The notes: generated by a model not told the origin, from the sequence alone. A stretch of 64,000 nt of DNA from Marinifaba aquimaris (GCF_013328345.1 NZ_JABULX010000001.1:248001-312000), one strand, 5' to 3'; shown: positions 49,798-60,302, counted from the first letter of the stretch. Program-made: numbers and translations.

Positions 49798-51120
49798 ATG
49801 AATGCCGTCGTATTTGCCGTTAGCTTAATGCTAGTTTTAAGCTTGCTCAGGGTTAACGTTGTTTTATCCATAGTCACAAGTGCCTTAATTGGAGGGATAA
49901 TTTCCGGGCTTTCACTCGATTCGGTTATTCAAGCATTCAACCAAGGGTTACAGGGCGGCGCGGCTATTGCACTAAATTACGCAATGTTAGGTGCATTTGC
50001 TGTTGCAATTTCTCGCTCGGGTATCACCGACCTTTTAGCTACCCATATCATTAGCAAGCTTGGGCAAGAACAAACAAAAAATAAGCTGCTCTATTTAAAG
50101 TCACTGTTACTCTGTTTAATTCTAATGGCAGCAATCAGCTCACAAAATATCATTCCAGTTCACATTGCGTTCATTCCAATTTTAATTCCGCCGTTATTGC
50201 AAGTAATGAATCAATTGAAATTGGATAGAAGGCTAGTCGCTTGCTTATTAACTTTCGGTTTAACGGCAACGTATATGCTCTTACCTGTGGGTTTTGGTGG
50301 TATTTTTCTAATTGATATTTTGCACAAAAACATCACTGCGAGTGGATTAGAGATAGCTACAAATGAAATGCCTTTTATTATGGCTTTACCCGTTTCAGGC
50401 ATGGCGATAGGGTTACTTGTCGCACTGTTCATTAGCTACAGAAAACCGAGAAGCTACCAAACACAGCCCGTTGACGCGTCACCAAAGGTGGCAATTAAAG
50501 TTGAGAAAAAACAACTTATTACCGCATTTTTGGCCATTACAGTTGCATTATCAACGCAACTTTATAGTGAAAGTATTGTTGTCGGTGCATTACTCGGATT
50601 GATTGTGTTTGCAATTGGCGGCGTCATTAAACCCGCACAAACTCAAGATATTTTCACCGAAGGCCTGCAAATGATGGCGATGATAGGTTTTATTATGATC
50701 AGTGCAGCAGGTTTTGCAGAGGTATTAAAAGCGACGGGACACATCGACACATTAGTTCAATCGGTCAACGGTGTTATTGGTGATAACCAATTGCTCGCGG
50801 CTATTTTAATGTTAGTGGTCGGTTTACTTATCACTATGGGGATAGGTTCATCATTTTCGACTATCCCGATTATTGCATCAATTTACGTGCCTTTAGCACT
50901 ATCGTTCGGTTTTTCTCCACTTGCAACAGCAGCCTTAGTAGGAACAGCCGCGGCACTTGGTGATGCGGGCTCACCCGCTTCAGATTCAACACTAGGGCCG
51001 ACTTCAGGATTGAACGCGGATGGTCAACACGATCATATCTGGGATTCAGTTGTGCCGACATTCTTACACTACAACATACCCTTAATTATATTTGGTACGT
51101 TTGCAGCAATGACGTTATAA
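49798..51120 (+). CDS. Na+/H+ antiporter-family permease
   Basis: Inner-membrane permease (440 residues, about 11-12 hydrophobic helices) resembling the YuiF group of the Na+/H+ antiporter family, some of which have been linked to histidine uptake. Landmarks are the [21 protein letters not shown] and [19 protein letters not shown] segments. The ion or solute is not certain. The start at 49798 has only a weak ribosome site. It is divergent from the giant kinase and convergent with the small membrane gene at 51134. Confidence 0.82.
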   Translation: MNAVVFAVSLMLVLSLLRVNVVLSIVTSALIGGIISGLSLDSVIQAFNQGLQGGAAIALNYAMLGAFAVAISRSGITDLLATHIISKLGQEQTKNKLLYLKSLLLCLILMAAISSQNIIPVHIAFIPILIPPLLQVMNQLKLDRRLVACLLTFGLTATYMLLPVGFGGIFLIDILHKNITASGLEIATNEMPFIMALPVSGMAIGLLVALFISYRKPRSYQTQPVDASPKVAIKVEKKQLITAFLAITVALSTQLYSESIVVGALLGLIVFAIGGVIKPAQTQDIFTEGLQMMAMIGFIMISAAGFAEVLKATGHIDTLVQSVNGVIGDNQLLAAILMLVVGLLITMGIGSSFSTIPIIASIYVPLALSFGFSPLATAALVGTAAALGDAGSPASDSTLGPTSGLNADGQHDHIWDSVVPTFLHYNIPLIIFGTFAAMTL

Positions 51121-51133
51121 AGGAAGGTTTTAT

Positions 51134-51370
51134 CTAATGGCTTTGTTGTTTACGCTCGGCAATTTTGCATTGCCTACAGTGGATGATGTATCGCTCAGAC
51201 AAATAACAAAATACTAAAGTAAAGCCAGTCGTCAATGCCGCCCACTTAACTGCAAACACAAGACTGGTTTGCCAAGGCTCGGCTTTCGCCAGCTTAACGA
51301 GAAGAATAGACATAGTAACAGCAATCATCACTTTGACTGTTAGCTTGAGGTAATGCTGCCAAGGCCTCAT
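51134..51370 (-). CDS. small membrane protein of unknown function
   Basis: A 78-residue product with two hydrophobic segments (about 9-27 and 35-58) and a Cys-containing basic tail. AAGGAG lies seven bases before the ATG, which supports translation. It begins 22 bases after the peroxiredoxin gene and is probably co-transcribed with it. It has some of the look of small DUF2061-type proteins, but I do not assign it. Confidence 0.6.
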   Translation of the reverse strand: MRPWQHYLKLTVKVMIAVTMSILLVKLAKAEPWQTSLVFAVKWAALTTGFTLVFCYLSERYIIHCRQCKIAERKQQSH

Positions 51371-51392
51371 GTCTACTCTCCTTTAAAATTGA

Positions 51393-51923
51393 TTATGATT
51401 TTTTATCTACTTTAAGCTTTGCTAAGTTTTTTGCAATATCCGGGGCGGCTGTTTTAGGTTGGATATCTTTATCTATTTGTAAAATCTGACCATTTTTTCC
51501 GATATAAAAAGTCCATCGTTTAGCGACACCTAAAAAGTTTAAAACGCCATACGCTTCTGCTGCTTTTTTACTTGGGTCACTTAACATAGGGAAATCAGCA
51601 TCAGTTTCTTCTGCAAATTCCATATTGTCTTCAAGCGGATCGACACTGGCCATAAAGTAACTGACATCATATTCGCGGATTAAATGACCTTCTTTTATTA
51701 ATGACAAGCACTCGATTGTACACCCACTAGTGTTGGCCATTGGATACCATGCAACAACTACAGCTTGCTTGTCTTTGAAATCACTAAGCTGGTAAGTTTT
51801 CCCATTAGTCGCTTGTAGATTGAAGTCTGGCGCCATATCTCCCACTTTTAAATCGGCGGCCTGTGCCGATAAGCCCAACAACATACTGAAACTTAATGAG
51901 AGTTTTGAAAGTTTATTTGCCAT
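51393..51923 (-). CDS. exported peroxiredoxin
   Basis: AhpC/TSA-type thiol peroxidase with an N-terminal signal peptide (cleavage near AQA-ADL, residue 22), so it acts in the periplasm. The peroxidatic Cys is C68 in ANTSGCTIEC and a second Cys sits at C72, a BCP-like spacing. The 176-residue length fits. The reductant is unknown. Confidence 0.88.
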   Translation of the reverse strand: MANKLSKLSLSFSMLLGLSAQAADLKVGDMAPDFNLQATNGKTYQLSDFKDKQAVVVAWYPMANTSGCTIECLSLIKEGHLIREYDVSYFMASVDPLEDNMEFAEETDADFPMLSDPSKKAAEAYGVLNFLGVAKRWTFYIGKNGQILQIDKDIQPKTAAPDIAKNLAKLKVDKKS

Positions 51924-52223
51924 TTTAAGGTCATTCCTAGTGTGTATATGTTTTAGCTAATACGAAGTTAATCGACAAAACGATTATTAATTTTACAAAG
52001 GTAACTAAAGCTCAAAAAATATATCACAGTTTAAGTTTAGAAATATTAAAACGGATCAGATTGCTAACGCACGTGTTTAAACACAACTAAAAGATAAGTT
52101 ACATTTTAGTGAAAAAATACACTTTGGCTGAGCAGATAAAAGTGTTAGCATCTGTAACAAATTCTGTCCGACTAAAAATAACAACAAAGTAATCGGCTAA
52201 TAGCAACAACAGGAGCAAACATA
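51924..52223. other. intergenic region with a palindrome upstream of the sugar transporter
   Basis: A perfect 12-base palindrome GTGTTTAAACAC at 52073-52084 lies about 140 bases before the transporter start and may bind a dimeric regulator. The rest is AT-rich with no frame or RNA I could support. Confidence 0.3.
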
Positions 52224-53579
52224 ATGAGTTCTGGGAACACTGTTCAAAAGCCTCAAAGCAATGCACTGCCAATGGTCATTGTCGCGGTATTGTTTTTCAT
52301 ACTGGGCTTTGCAACATGGCTGAATGGTTCTTTAATGCCATACCTTAAGCAAATTCTTGACTTAACAGCCTTACAAGCATCTTTAATTTTATTCTCTTTC
52401 TACATTGCTGTAACGTTCACAGCGTTACCATCTGCGGCGGTTATCCGCAAAGTTGGATACAAAAATGGTATGGCCCTTGGAATGGGTACCATGATGTTAG
52501 CGGGTTTATTATTTATTCCTGCTGCAAAAACGCAATTCTTCCCACTTTTCTTACTTGCTCAATTGGTAATGGGTGCAGGTCAAACATTACTACAAACAGC
52601 AGTTAACCCGTATGTAGTTCGCATCGGTCCTGAAGAGTCTGCCGCGGTTCGTATCTCTATCATGGGTATCTTAAATAAAGGTGCTGGTGTAGTAGCACCA
52701 ATAGTATTCACAGCGCTAATTTTAAGCGGCTTTAGCGATACTGTTGGTCAAGAGTTAACGCAAGCACAAGTTGATGACATGGCAAATGCCTTAGTCTTAC
52801 CTTACTTAGGTATGGCTATCTTCATCGGTCTGTTAGGTTTTGCTGTTAAAAAATCTCCTTTACCTGAACTTGAAAAAGAAGAGGAAGAAGGTAGCGAAAC
52901 TAAAGGTCAAACTAAACAAGCACTTGCTCACCCTAACTTAGCTTTAGGTGTAATCGCATTATTCTTATACGTAGCGGTTGAAGTAATCGCAGGTGATACA
53001 ATCGGTACATTCGCTCTAAGTATGGGTGTAGCTGATTACTCAATCATGACGTCATACACAATGATCTGTATGGTATTTGGTTATGTTTTAGGTATTATTT
53101 TAATTCCTCGCTTTATTTCTCAGGCGGCCGCACTTGCAGCATCAGCAGTTTTAGGTGTGATAGTGACAATTGGTGTAGTCAGCATTGACCACTCTTCTTA
53201 CGCTATCTCGCAATTCATCTTTGGTGAAAACTCATTACCAGACCCATTATTGCTAGTTGCCGTTTTAGGTTTAGCGAATGCCATCGTATGGCCTGCTATC
53301 TTCCCACTTGCGTTATCTGGTCTAGGTAAGCTAACGAGTACAGGTTCTGCTTTATTAGTAATGGGTATCTCAGGTGGTGCATTTGGTCCTTTATTCTGGG
53401 GTCTTGCAAGCTCTGTTGATAAAACAGCACCACAGTTAGAGCAAGCTTCGGCAATGCAGTTTGGTTATATTGTGATGCTTCCATGTTACTTATTCATTTT
53501 GTTCTACGCTGTTAAAGGCCACAAAATGCGTAGCTGGGGTAGCAAAGACGAAGCTGAAGGTAAATTAGCTGCCGAATAA
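52224..53579 (+). CDS. sugar MFS transporter (FucP/NagP-like)
   Basis: Major facilitator with 12 hydrophobic segments (451 residues) of the fucose/glucose-galactose/GlcNAc symporter group. Typical features are the early FFILGFATWLNGSLMPYLK helix and the VNPYVVRIG loop. The chitinase 2 kb downstream makes N-acetylglucosamine a reasonable substrate guess, but glucose or galactose are equally possible from sequence. An AGGAG site precedes the ATG, and a strong terminator follows. Confidence 0.87.
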   Translation: MSSGNTVQKPQSNALPMVIVAVLFFILGFATWLNGSLMPYLKQILDLTALQASLILFSFYIAVTFTALPSAAVIRKVGYKNGMALGMGTMMLAGLLFIPAAKTQFFPLFLLAQLVMGAGQTLLQTAVNPYVVRIGPEESAAVRISIMGILNKGAGVVAPIVFTALILSGFSDTVGQELTQAQVDDMANALVLPYLGMAIFIGLLGFAVKKSPLPELEKEEEEGSETKGQTKQALAHPNLALGVIALFLYVAVEVIAGDTIGTFALSMGVADYSIMTSYTMICMVFGYVLGIILIPRFISQAAALAASAVLGVIVTIGVVSIDHSSYAISQFIFGENSLPDPLLLVAVLGLANAIVWPAIFPLALSGLGKLTSTGSALLVMGISGGAFGPLFWGLASSVDKTAPQLEQASAMQFGYIVMLPCYLFILFYAVKGHKMRSWGSKDEAEGKLAAE

Positions 53580-53606
53580 GCTTTAAAAATTCACAAATTC
53601 TTAATA

Positions 53607-53635
53607 AAAGCCTCATATTAATGAGGCTTTTTTTT
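53607..53635 (+). terminator. terminator of the sugar transporter
   Basis: Stem AAAAGCCTCAT / ATGAGGCTTTT around an ATTA-type loop, followed by a long T-run. Confidence 0.9.
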
Positions 53636-53863
53636 GCTTTAAAAAACTGATTTTTAACAAGTTTTTATCCCCCCTGCGTTACTTTTTAGAACCAGTTCAC
53701 ATTTCTGAATTTTTGTTGGATTTTGCTGTATTTTGTCATTGCTTTCAGATGCTTTCTTCTCAATAATCCACTCACTTTTTTAACAATTAAAACAAAAACT
53801 TAAAATTACTAATAACAAAAGAGAGAGACGTACTTTTGTGTAATTTCGCTTATAAGGATAATC

Positions 53864-55606
53864 ATGCGTATATTACTCATTTCAACTTCATTTAATGGCT
53901 TAACTCAACGCTTCTTCACTGAGTTAAACCAAGCAGGTCATCAAGTATCTGTTGAGCTTCATCACGGTGATGAGCAGAAGTTAGTTGAAGGTGTTGAGAA
54001 GTATCAACCTGATATTATTTTCTGCCCTTTCCTAACTCGTAAAATCCCTGCTTATTTATACAACAAATATCTTTGCATCATTGTTCACCCAGGTATCAAA
54101 GGCGATCGCGGTCCATCTTCACTTGATTGGGCAATTATGAATGAATTACCAGAATGGGGAGTAACACTACTTCAAGCCGATGATGAAATGGATGCTGGTG
54201 ATATTTGGGCTAGTCGCACTTTCCCGATGCGCAAAGCGACCAAAAGCAGCATTTATAACCGCGAAGTATCTCAAGCAGCCATTGAGTGTTTATGGGACGT
54301 TTTAGAAGCGTTCGAGGTAGACAGCTTTAAACCTGAACCACTTGATTACGATAACCCTAATATTAAAGGCCAACTACAGCCGTTAATGAAGCAAACCGTT
54401 CGTCAAATTAACTGGCAAGAAGATTCGAGCGAAGAGATTGTGAAGCGCATTCGCGCAGCTGATGGCATGCCAGGTGTTTTAGATGAAATAAATGGTCGTG
54501 AAGTCTTTTTACACAATGCCCATGTGGAAATGGAATTAACCGGTACTCCTGGTGAAATCATCGCTACATGTGAGAGTGCTATTTGTCGTGCAACAACAAA
54601 TGGTGCAGTTTGGATTGGTCATTTACGCAAGCAATCAACAGATAAAGCAGATAAAATTAAACGCCCTGCTAAAGATGTCGTCGCTGACCTATTGCCAGCT
54701 GATTTACCTTGTTATCAAATCGATTACACAAAAGCAGGTAAACAAAAACCTCATCAAGAAGTCTGGTTTGAAATCAAAGCCGATGCCGCTTATTTGCACT
54801 TTGAGTGCCACAATGGCGCAATGAGCACACTTCAATGTCAGCAAATTTTAGAGGTTTACCAACACTTAGCTAAAACGGACGTTAAAGCGATTGTGTTAAT
54901 GGGCGGTGAAAACTTCTGGTCTAACGGGATTCACCTTAATGTCATTGAAGCAAGTGAAGACCCAGCTGAGGAGTCTTGGTTAAACATCAATGCCATTAAC
55001 GATATTGTCGAGGCAATCTTAAATACAACTGATAAGTTAACCTTCAGTGCTGTTGCTGGCAATGCTGGTGCTGGTGGCGCTATTCTTGCTCTAGCTGCTG
55101 ATGAAGTATATTTGCGTCACGGAGTGATCCTTAATCCTCACTACAAAGGCATGGGTGGCTTACACGGCTCTGAATATTGGACTTACTTATTACCTAAACA
55201 CGTAGGCGATAAAGCTGCGGTTGATTTAACCGAAAACCGCTTACCACTTAATGCCAGTCAAGCTCTGACATTAGGTATGGCCAATAAGATTTTAGATGAC
55301 GACCACAACGCTTTTTATGGTCAAGTTGAGCATTTAGTCGAGTTGCATATTCAATCTGAAACCATGTTTGATTCTGCTATTCGCGCCAAGCAAACGATGT
55401 TGAAGCTAGACACAAGCCAAAAGCCACTTCAAAGCTATCGCGATTATGAGTTAGCGCAAATGCGCATCAACTTCTTTGGTGAAGATAAGAGCTATCATCA
55501 AGCGCGTACTCGCTTCGTACAAAAAGTTTCTTGTGGTAAACAACCGCTTAATATTGCACTTCATCACAGAGAAGATTGGGTATTAAACAAAGAAACAACA
55601 AGTTAA
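53864..55606 (+). CDS. hoxX: HoxX-like hydrogenase maturation protein, orphan
   Basis: Two-domain protein of 580 residues. The N-terminal formyl-THF transferase-like domain (about 1-290) carries the HoxX-type IVHPGIKGDRGPSSLDWAI and the DAGDIW motif. The C-terminal enoyl-CoA hydratase-like domain (about 300-570) has GNAGAGGAILALAADEV and LNPHYKGMGGLHGSEYW. Known HoxX proteins make the CO ligand of [NiFe]-hydrogenase from formyl-THF in air. No hydrogenase structural or hyp gene is present in this window, so its role here is open. It stands alone, with its own terminator. Confidence 0.88.
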   Translation: MRILLISTSFNGLTQRFFTELNQAGHQVSVELHHGDEQKLVEGVEKYQPDIIFCPFLTRKIPAYLYNKYLCIIVHPGIKGDRGPSSLDWAIMNELPEWGVTLLQADDEMDAGDIWASRTFPMRKATKSSIYNREVSQAAIECLWDVLEAFEVDSFKPEPLDYDNPNIKGQLQPLMKQTVRQINWQEDSSEEIVKRIRAADGMPGVLDEINGREVFLHNAHVEMELTGTPGEIIATCESAICRATTNGAVWIGHLRKQSTDKADKIKRPAKDVVADLLPADLPCYQIDYTKAGKQKPHQEVWFEIKADAAYLHFECHNGAMSTLQCQQILEVYQHLAKTDVKAIVLMGGENFWSNGIHLNVIEASEDPAEESWLNINAINDIVEAILNTTDKLTFSAVAGNAGAGGAILALAADEVYLRHGVILNPHYKGMGGLHGSEYWTYLLPKHVGDKAAVDLTENRLPLNASQALTLGMANKILDDDHNAFYGQVEHLVELHIQSETMFDSAIRAKQTMLKLDTSQKPLQSYRDYELAQMRINFFGEDKSYHQARTRFVQKVSCGKQPLNIALHHREDWVLNKETTS

Positions 55607-55617
55607 GCTAACTAAAT

Positions 55618-55649
55618 GGGCTCATGCAAAATCTTGATGAGCCCTTTTG
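55618..55649 (+). terminator. terminator of the hoxX-like gene
   Basis: Perfect eight-base stem GGGCTCAT / ATGAGCCC with an 11-base loop, followed by TTTTGTTTG. Confidence 0.8.
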
Positions 55650-55801
55650 TTTGTAAAATAATTGTAAATAAAATGTTTACATTTATTTTTCTTTACCTTA
55701 TTTTATTATCTAGACAACAACCGATTTTTAGTGCTTTCATTTATACGTATTTATTACGTATCTGCAGTTTTAAGTGAAAAAATCGCTTCTGGAGAATAAA
55801 A

Positions 55802-57517
55802 ATGAAAAAAAGCCTACTCTCTTTGGCTGTATTAGCAGCCCTTCCTTTCACTTCAAATGCACTTGCCAGTACCCCTGTTGGCTTTTGTGATGAAATGCTC
55901 TGGGATGCTTCAAAAACTTACACTAAAGGCGATATGATCGCTTACAACGAAGTGGTATTTGAAGCCCAGTGGTGGACACAAGGTCAAGATCCAAAAACTA
56001 ATTCAGGTGGTTGGAAAGTATGGCGAGAAAATGGGGAGATCTGTAGCTCATCTAATACGGATACGAATACCGATGTTCAATTTGAAGCTGATATTACGTT
56101 AATACAGCCAGTCGACGGCAGTATTTATTACACAGGTGATGTCGTTAATATGTCAGCTGATGTTGTATCAGGTTATCTTGAAGTAGAAAAAGTCGTCTTT
56201 AAACTGGGTGACGAAATTATTGCAGAAGATGCTGTTCGTCCATACGAAATTGACTGGGTTGCCGATAAAGTGGGTACACATCAAGTCAGTATGTATGCCG
56301 ATAGCGGTTTTGGTTACTTAAGTAACGTTGAAACTTCGACAATCACAGTAAAAAGCACAGATGATGGTTTAATTGATCCTACGCCTGGTTTTAAAGTTGT
56401 TGGTTACTTCCCTTCTTGGCAAGGTAATGTCAGCGACATTCAATTCGATAAACTAACTCATATCAATTACTCATTCTTATTACCAAATGCAGATGGTAGC
56501 TTTAAGCCTCTAGAAAACACAGCTAAGTTCCAACAATTAATCAATGCAGCCAAAGGCACAGATACAAAAATTGGTATCGCAATCGGTGGCTGGAACGGCG
56601 GCGATGATAGCGCATTTGAAACATTCGCCGGCACTGCACAGGGCCGTACTAACTTTGTTAATAACGTGATGGCTTTTGTAAACCAATACGGTATCGATGG
56701 TGTGGATATGGATTGGGAGTACCCAGATCCAGGCACATCCGCAACTAACTTTGCACTGTTAATGAAACAGCTTTCAGAAGCATTACACGCAGAAGGTAAA
56801 TTCCTAACAGCAGCGGTTGTTGCACTTGGTTATACAGGTGGTGGCGTACTTGAGTCGGTATTTAATGACGTCGATTTCCTTAACTTAATGGCATACGATG
56901 CTAACAATACTGACCATGCCAACTACCAATACGCGTTAGATTCAATTGCATACTGGAAAGGCCGTGGTTTAAGTAAAGAAAAGACGGTTTTAGGTGTGCC
57001 TTTCTATTCACGTGCAGGTTGGAAGTCATACAAGCAATTAGTCACAGCTAACATTGCCAATGCTTGTCGTGATACTGATGGTCAAGCTTACTATAACGGT
57101 ATCCCAACGATTCGCGCTAAGACTAAATTAGCGTTAGAGCAAGCAGGCGGTATAATGAACTGGGAGCTTTCACACGATACGAATGGCCCGGCTTCACTTG
57201 TTACTGCAAAATGGGAAGTAGCCAATAACATCGCGCCGAGCTTCAATTGTGGTGATAATAACACAGATACGGGAACAGACACGTCTACCGATACAGATAC
57301 AGGGACTGATGTGGTACCAAATTGTAGCGACGTTTCAGTTAACCCAGCAACAATTGATTCATACCCTAATTGGCCTCATAACGATTGGTCTGGTAAGCCA
57401 AGTCATGCACTAGCTGGCGACCAACTTATCTATAACGGCCAAGTATTTGAAGCAAAATGGTGGACTAACTCAGTACCAGGTAGCGACGATACATGGAACA
57501 CTATTTGTAAGTTCTAA
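55802..57517 (+). CDS. secreted GH18 chitinase with two CBM5/12 modules
   Basis: Extracellular endochitinase-type enzyme of 571 residues. In order: signal peptide (to about 23); CBM5/12 (about 29-81, with VFEAQWWTQGQDP); an Ig-like domain (about 96-185); the GH18 catalytic domain (about 198-480) with D299-G-V-D302-M-D304-W-E306, where E306 is the general acid; a Thr/Asp linker; and a second CBM5/12 (about 515-571, VFEAKWWTN). All catalytic residues are present. GGAG precedes the ATG. It suits chitin degradation in the sea. Confidence 0.96.
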   Translation: MKKSLLSLAVLAALPFTSNALASTPVGFCDEMLWDASKTYTKGDMIAYNEVVFEAQWWTQGQDPKTNSGGWKVWRENGEICSSSNTDTNTDVQFEADITLIQPVDGSIYYTGDVVNMSADVVSGYLEVEKVVFKLGDEIIAEDAVRPYEIDWVADKVGTHQVSMYADSGFGYLSNVETSTITVKSTDDGLIDPTPGFKVVGYFPSWQGNVSDIQFDKLTHINYSFLLPNADGSFKPLENTAKFQQLINAAKGTDTKIGIAIGGWNGGDDSAFETFAGTAQGRTNFVNNVMAFVNQYGIDGVDMDWEYPDPGTSATNFALLMKQLSEALHAEGKFLTAAVVALGYTGGGVLESVFNDVDFLNLMAYDANNTDHANYQYALDSIAYWKGRGLSKEKTVLGVPFYSRAGWKSYKQLVTANIANACRDTDGQAYYNGIPTIRAKTKLALEQAGGIMNWELSHDTNGPASLVTAKWEVANNIAPSFNCGDNNTDTGTDTSTDTDTGTDVVPNCSDVSVNPATIDSYPNWPHNDWSGKPSHALAGDQLIYNGQVFEAKWWTNSVPGSDDTWNTICKF

Positions 57518-57554
57518 AATCACTTTTTGTTGTAGTTTTAGTTGTTATTGAGAA

Positions 57555-57592
57555 CAAAAAGCCGTTTCATCGAAATGAAACGGCTTTTTATT
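57555..57592. terminator. bidirectional terminator between chitinase and DUF885 genes
   Basis: Perfect ten-base stem GCCGTTTCAT / ATGAAACGGC with a CGAA loop, flanked by A5 and T5. It serves two convergent genes. Confidence 0.92.
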
Positions 57593-57610
57593 GCAGTTTT
57601 AAATTCAGCG

Positions 57611-59416
57611 TTAGTGGTTTTTCACATAGTCTGAAAACATCATTTTTTTAATGATGGGCACTGGTGCACTACCATAGCTTAAAAACTGATTATGAAAGTT
57701 TGTCAGATTAAAGTTTTGTCCCGTTCTTGACTTAAGCGCTTCGCGTAAAGCATAGATTTCCGAATAACCGGTAAAATAACTTGTTAACTGAACTTGCGAT
57801 AATGTCGCTCGGCGCCATTTTCCAGCCGCTTCGGCTTGTTCTTGGAAAGCTTCATTTACCATAAGATCCATAGCTTGTTGCTCAGACATGCCTTTAACTT
57901 GAATGCTGTAATCCAAAATTGCATTGACAATCACACGTAAATTCCACTTGTAGTACATCAACCAAAGCTCTGGTTCAAAATCACCATAACCTTGTTCCAG
58001 CATCATACGCTCTGTATAAACAGCCCAGCCTTCAACCATAGCCCCATTGCCAAAAATAGATTTAATCAAACTCGGCGATTTATTACTGTGAACGAGCTGG
58101 GTGTAATGCCCTGGCACGGCCTCATGAATATTTAAAATCTGTAGTAACCAATGGTTGTATTCTCTTAAGTAACTCTCTGCTTGCTCATCAGTAAAATTAT
58201 CAAGCGGGGTTACATTGTAGTAAGTATTGGCTTTTGCATCATAAGGACCTGGTGCACTAATTGAAGCACCCGCATAACCACGCATATACTCTGGCGTTTC
58301 ACGCACAACTAAAGGTTTTTCTAGGTCCATTTCAATCAAATTATTTTCATAGACAAACGCTTCAAGTTCAGGAATTTGCGCGCGAATACTACTGACAAAC
58401 TCATCGCGTTTTACGTTTTTAACCGAAATGTGATCGATTAACTGTTTAGTCGCTTTCAATTTATCTGCTGGCATAGCAGTATCAGCAAAATATTTAGGCC
58501 AAAGTTTATCGGTGATTTTGATGATCTCGCCATGAACGCGTTTTTTCTCAGCTACCGCTTTGTTATAAAGCTGCTCTGCCGTCAAATCAGAGAATATATC
58601 CAAAGCAAACTTTTCTTCATACAGCGCTTCACCAATTCTAAAGTCCTTGGCATTACCATTAGTTTTTAATTCGACAAGCTTACTCTCTAACCAAGTGACA
58701 TAATCATTAATGGCCAGCGTGCTTTTTTCAGCTGATTCAAGCAGGACATTTTTTTCACGGCTAGATAGTGACGATTCATTTACTAACTTAGGTAACTTAC
58801 CCTTAAAAAGTGCCATCGCCCCTTTATTTTGCTGAATAGCTAACTCAGTATGAGGGATGGTGGGTGTATTGAGAGAGATAGCTGCAGCTTGATAGTAAGC
58901 CGGTACTTTCTCCATTCGGCGAAGAACAACCAGTAATCGTTCTTCTAGAGATTTATAAGGCGTGTTTAAAATCAAGCCGATTGTATTCGCCACGTTATAA
59001 ATAGAAGGGTCCCACTCGTGACGCTTTAAACTTTTGTTGTACCAAAGAATGGACTCAAGCTCATTTTTGATGATGTGATAGTCACTTGCGTTATTTTCAT
59101 TAAGTTGCTCAATATCGAAACGACCTAACTTTATTAGCTTTTTCTCTGCAAAACGTTTCTCAGCCTCTCTTTGCTGCATATCTGGTAAGACTAAAATACC
59201 ATCTAACTCATAACGGCCTGCATAGACAGCATGATCAGGAGATAAAACCCAATACTCTTCAATAAAATGATGTTTAAAATCGTTAAACGCTTGATTAACG
59301 GCTTGCGTTTGAGCTGCAGAAACAGCGGTTGATTCGGTATTTTGACTAGGAGCTTGTTGCGAAGAACAAGCCACAAGAGAGAATAATATTGCCGAAGCAA
59401 CCAAAGTTTTTTTCAT
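57611..59416 (-). CDS. DUF885 family lipoprotein, probable metallopeptidase
   Basis: Exported lipoprotein of about 601 residues. The start is the ATG at 59414-59416, giving MKKTLVASAILFSLVAC with the lipid Cys at 17; the longer frame to 59494 adds 26 residues that would hide the signal. The C-terminal half carries the family HEAVPGHY zinc-type motif. The DUF885 family is treated as metallopeptidase-like, and the substrate is unknown. Confidence 0.88.
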   Translation of the reverse strand: MKKTLVASAILFSLVACSSQQAPSQNTESTAVSAAQTQAVNQAFNDFKHHFIEEYWVLSPDHAVYAGRYELDGILVLPDMQQREAEKRFAEKKLIKLGRFDIEQLNENNASDYHIIKNELESILWYNKSLKRHEWDPSIYNVANTIGLILNTPYKSLEERLLVVLRRMEKVPAYYQAAAISLNTPTIPHTELAIQQNKGAMALFKGKLPKLVNESSLSSREKNVLLESAEKSTLAINDYVTWLESKLVELKTNGNAKDFRIGEALYEEKFALDIFSDLTAEQLYNKAVAEKKRVHGEIIKITDKLWPKYFADTAMPADKLKATKQLIDHISVKNVKRDEFVSSIRAQIPELEAFVYENNLIEMDLEKPLVVRETPEYMRGYAGASISAPGPYDAKANTYYNVTPLDNFTDEQAESYLREYNHWLLQILNIHEAVPGHYTQLVHSNKSPSLIKSIFGNGAMVEGWAVYTERMMLEQGYGDFEPELWLMYYKWNLRVIVNAILDYSIQVKGMSEQQAMDLMVNEAFQEQAEAAGKWRRATLSQVQLTSYFTGYSEIYALREALKSRTGQNFNLTNFHNQFLSYGSAPVPIIKKMMFSDYVKNH

Positions 59417-59584
59417 GTTAATTTCCATCATCGTTATTTGCTTTAGTAGCCTAACCATAAAAGCGAGGAATAACTTATAACCATGCCAAGGCACCAGTGT
59501 AAATGCAAGTTAACAAAAAACAAATTAGTGTAAAAAAATAGCCTCTGAGTAAAGTTTATATAACACTTGTTCGCAGCTTAACCA

Positions 59585-60142
59585 CTATGCTTTAAATACG
59601 ATATCAGGGTTAAAGCGTTTCAACCGACAAATAAGCGGATGCTGCACAACCGCTTGTCTTAAATGACTCCCCCAAAAGCTAAATAGTAATAAAAGAGGAA
59701 GGTGCACTAGCATTTGCAGCAGCAATTGCGTATCGGTCATAGAAAACGTCAGATAACGCCCTTGATTGTAGCCACTGGCTGTCATTACATCGGGTACATA
59801 AACGTTATAACAAATCAGCAAAGCAGCTAAGATAGCAACAACATAAACAATGAAATAGCCATCACTCTTAATTAACATGCCCAAAGAAAAGCCTAGAATG
59901 GTAGCTGTCGCTAAGCTCATGACAAAGTAAAAAAGGAGTTGAAAGTTATCAATTCCCATCAAACTGGTGAGGCTTAAATATGAAGACTCAAACCATGCTA
60001 GATGCTCAAAGTTTTCAAACATAAACGTCATAACAGAATGACTGAACTGAACAGAAAACGCGTAGTGTAGATAAAAAGCAATAAAGCCCACCACACAAGT
60101 CATTGCCATCAGGCCCCAATTTTTTTCCATTTTTAACAACAT
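59585..60142 (-). CDS. unknown four-helix membrane protein
   Basis: A 185-residue product with four likely membrane helices (about 11-32, 63-90, 97-118, 143-160) and a basic C-terminal tail. GAGGAG lies eight bases before the ATG, supporting this start. I do not recognise a family. It is flanked by the DUF885 lipoprotein and the helicase, all on the minus strand with gaps of more than 150 bases. Confidence 0.65.
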   Translation of the reverse strand: MLLKMEKNWGLMAMTCVVGFIAFYLHYAFSVQFSHSVMTFMFENFEHLAWFESSYLSLTSLMGIDNFQLLFYFVMSLATATILGFSLGMLIKSDGYFIVYVVAILAALLICYNVYVPDVMTASGYNQGRYLTFSMTDTQLLLQMLVHLPLLLLFSFWGSHLRQAVVQHPLICRLKRFNPDIVFKA

Positions 60143-60302
60143 TCCTTTTCTCCTCTTTTACTAGCGCTACTACAACTGGTCGGAACAGTTAACGTAACCC
60201 AAGCATAGAGAGGTTTTGCGATTAATCCTGTTGCAAAACGTCGGGAAAGTGTAAAAGGCTATGAAACTGGTGCTAAATCATCTACTTAATTGCCAAAGCG
60301 AA

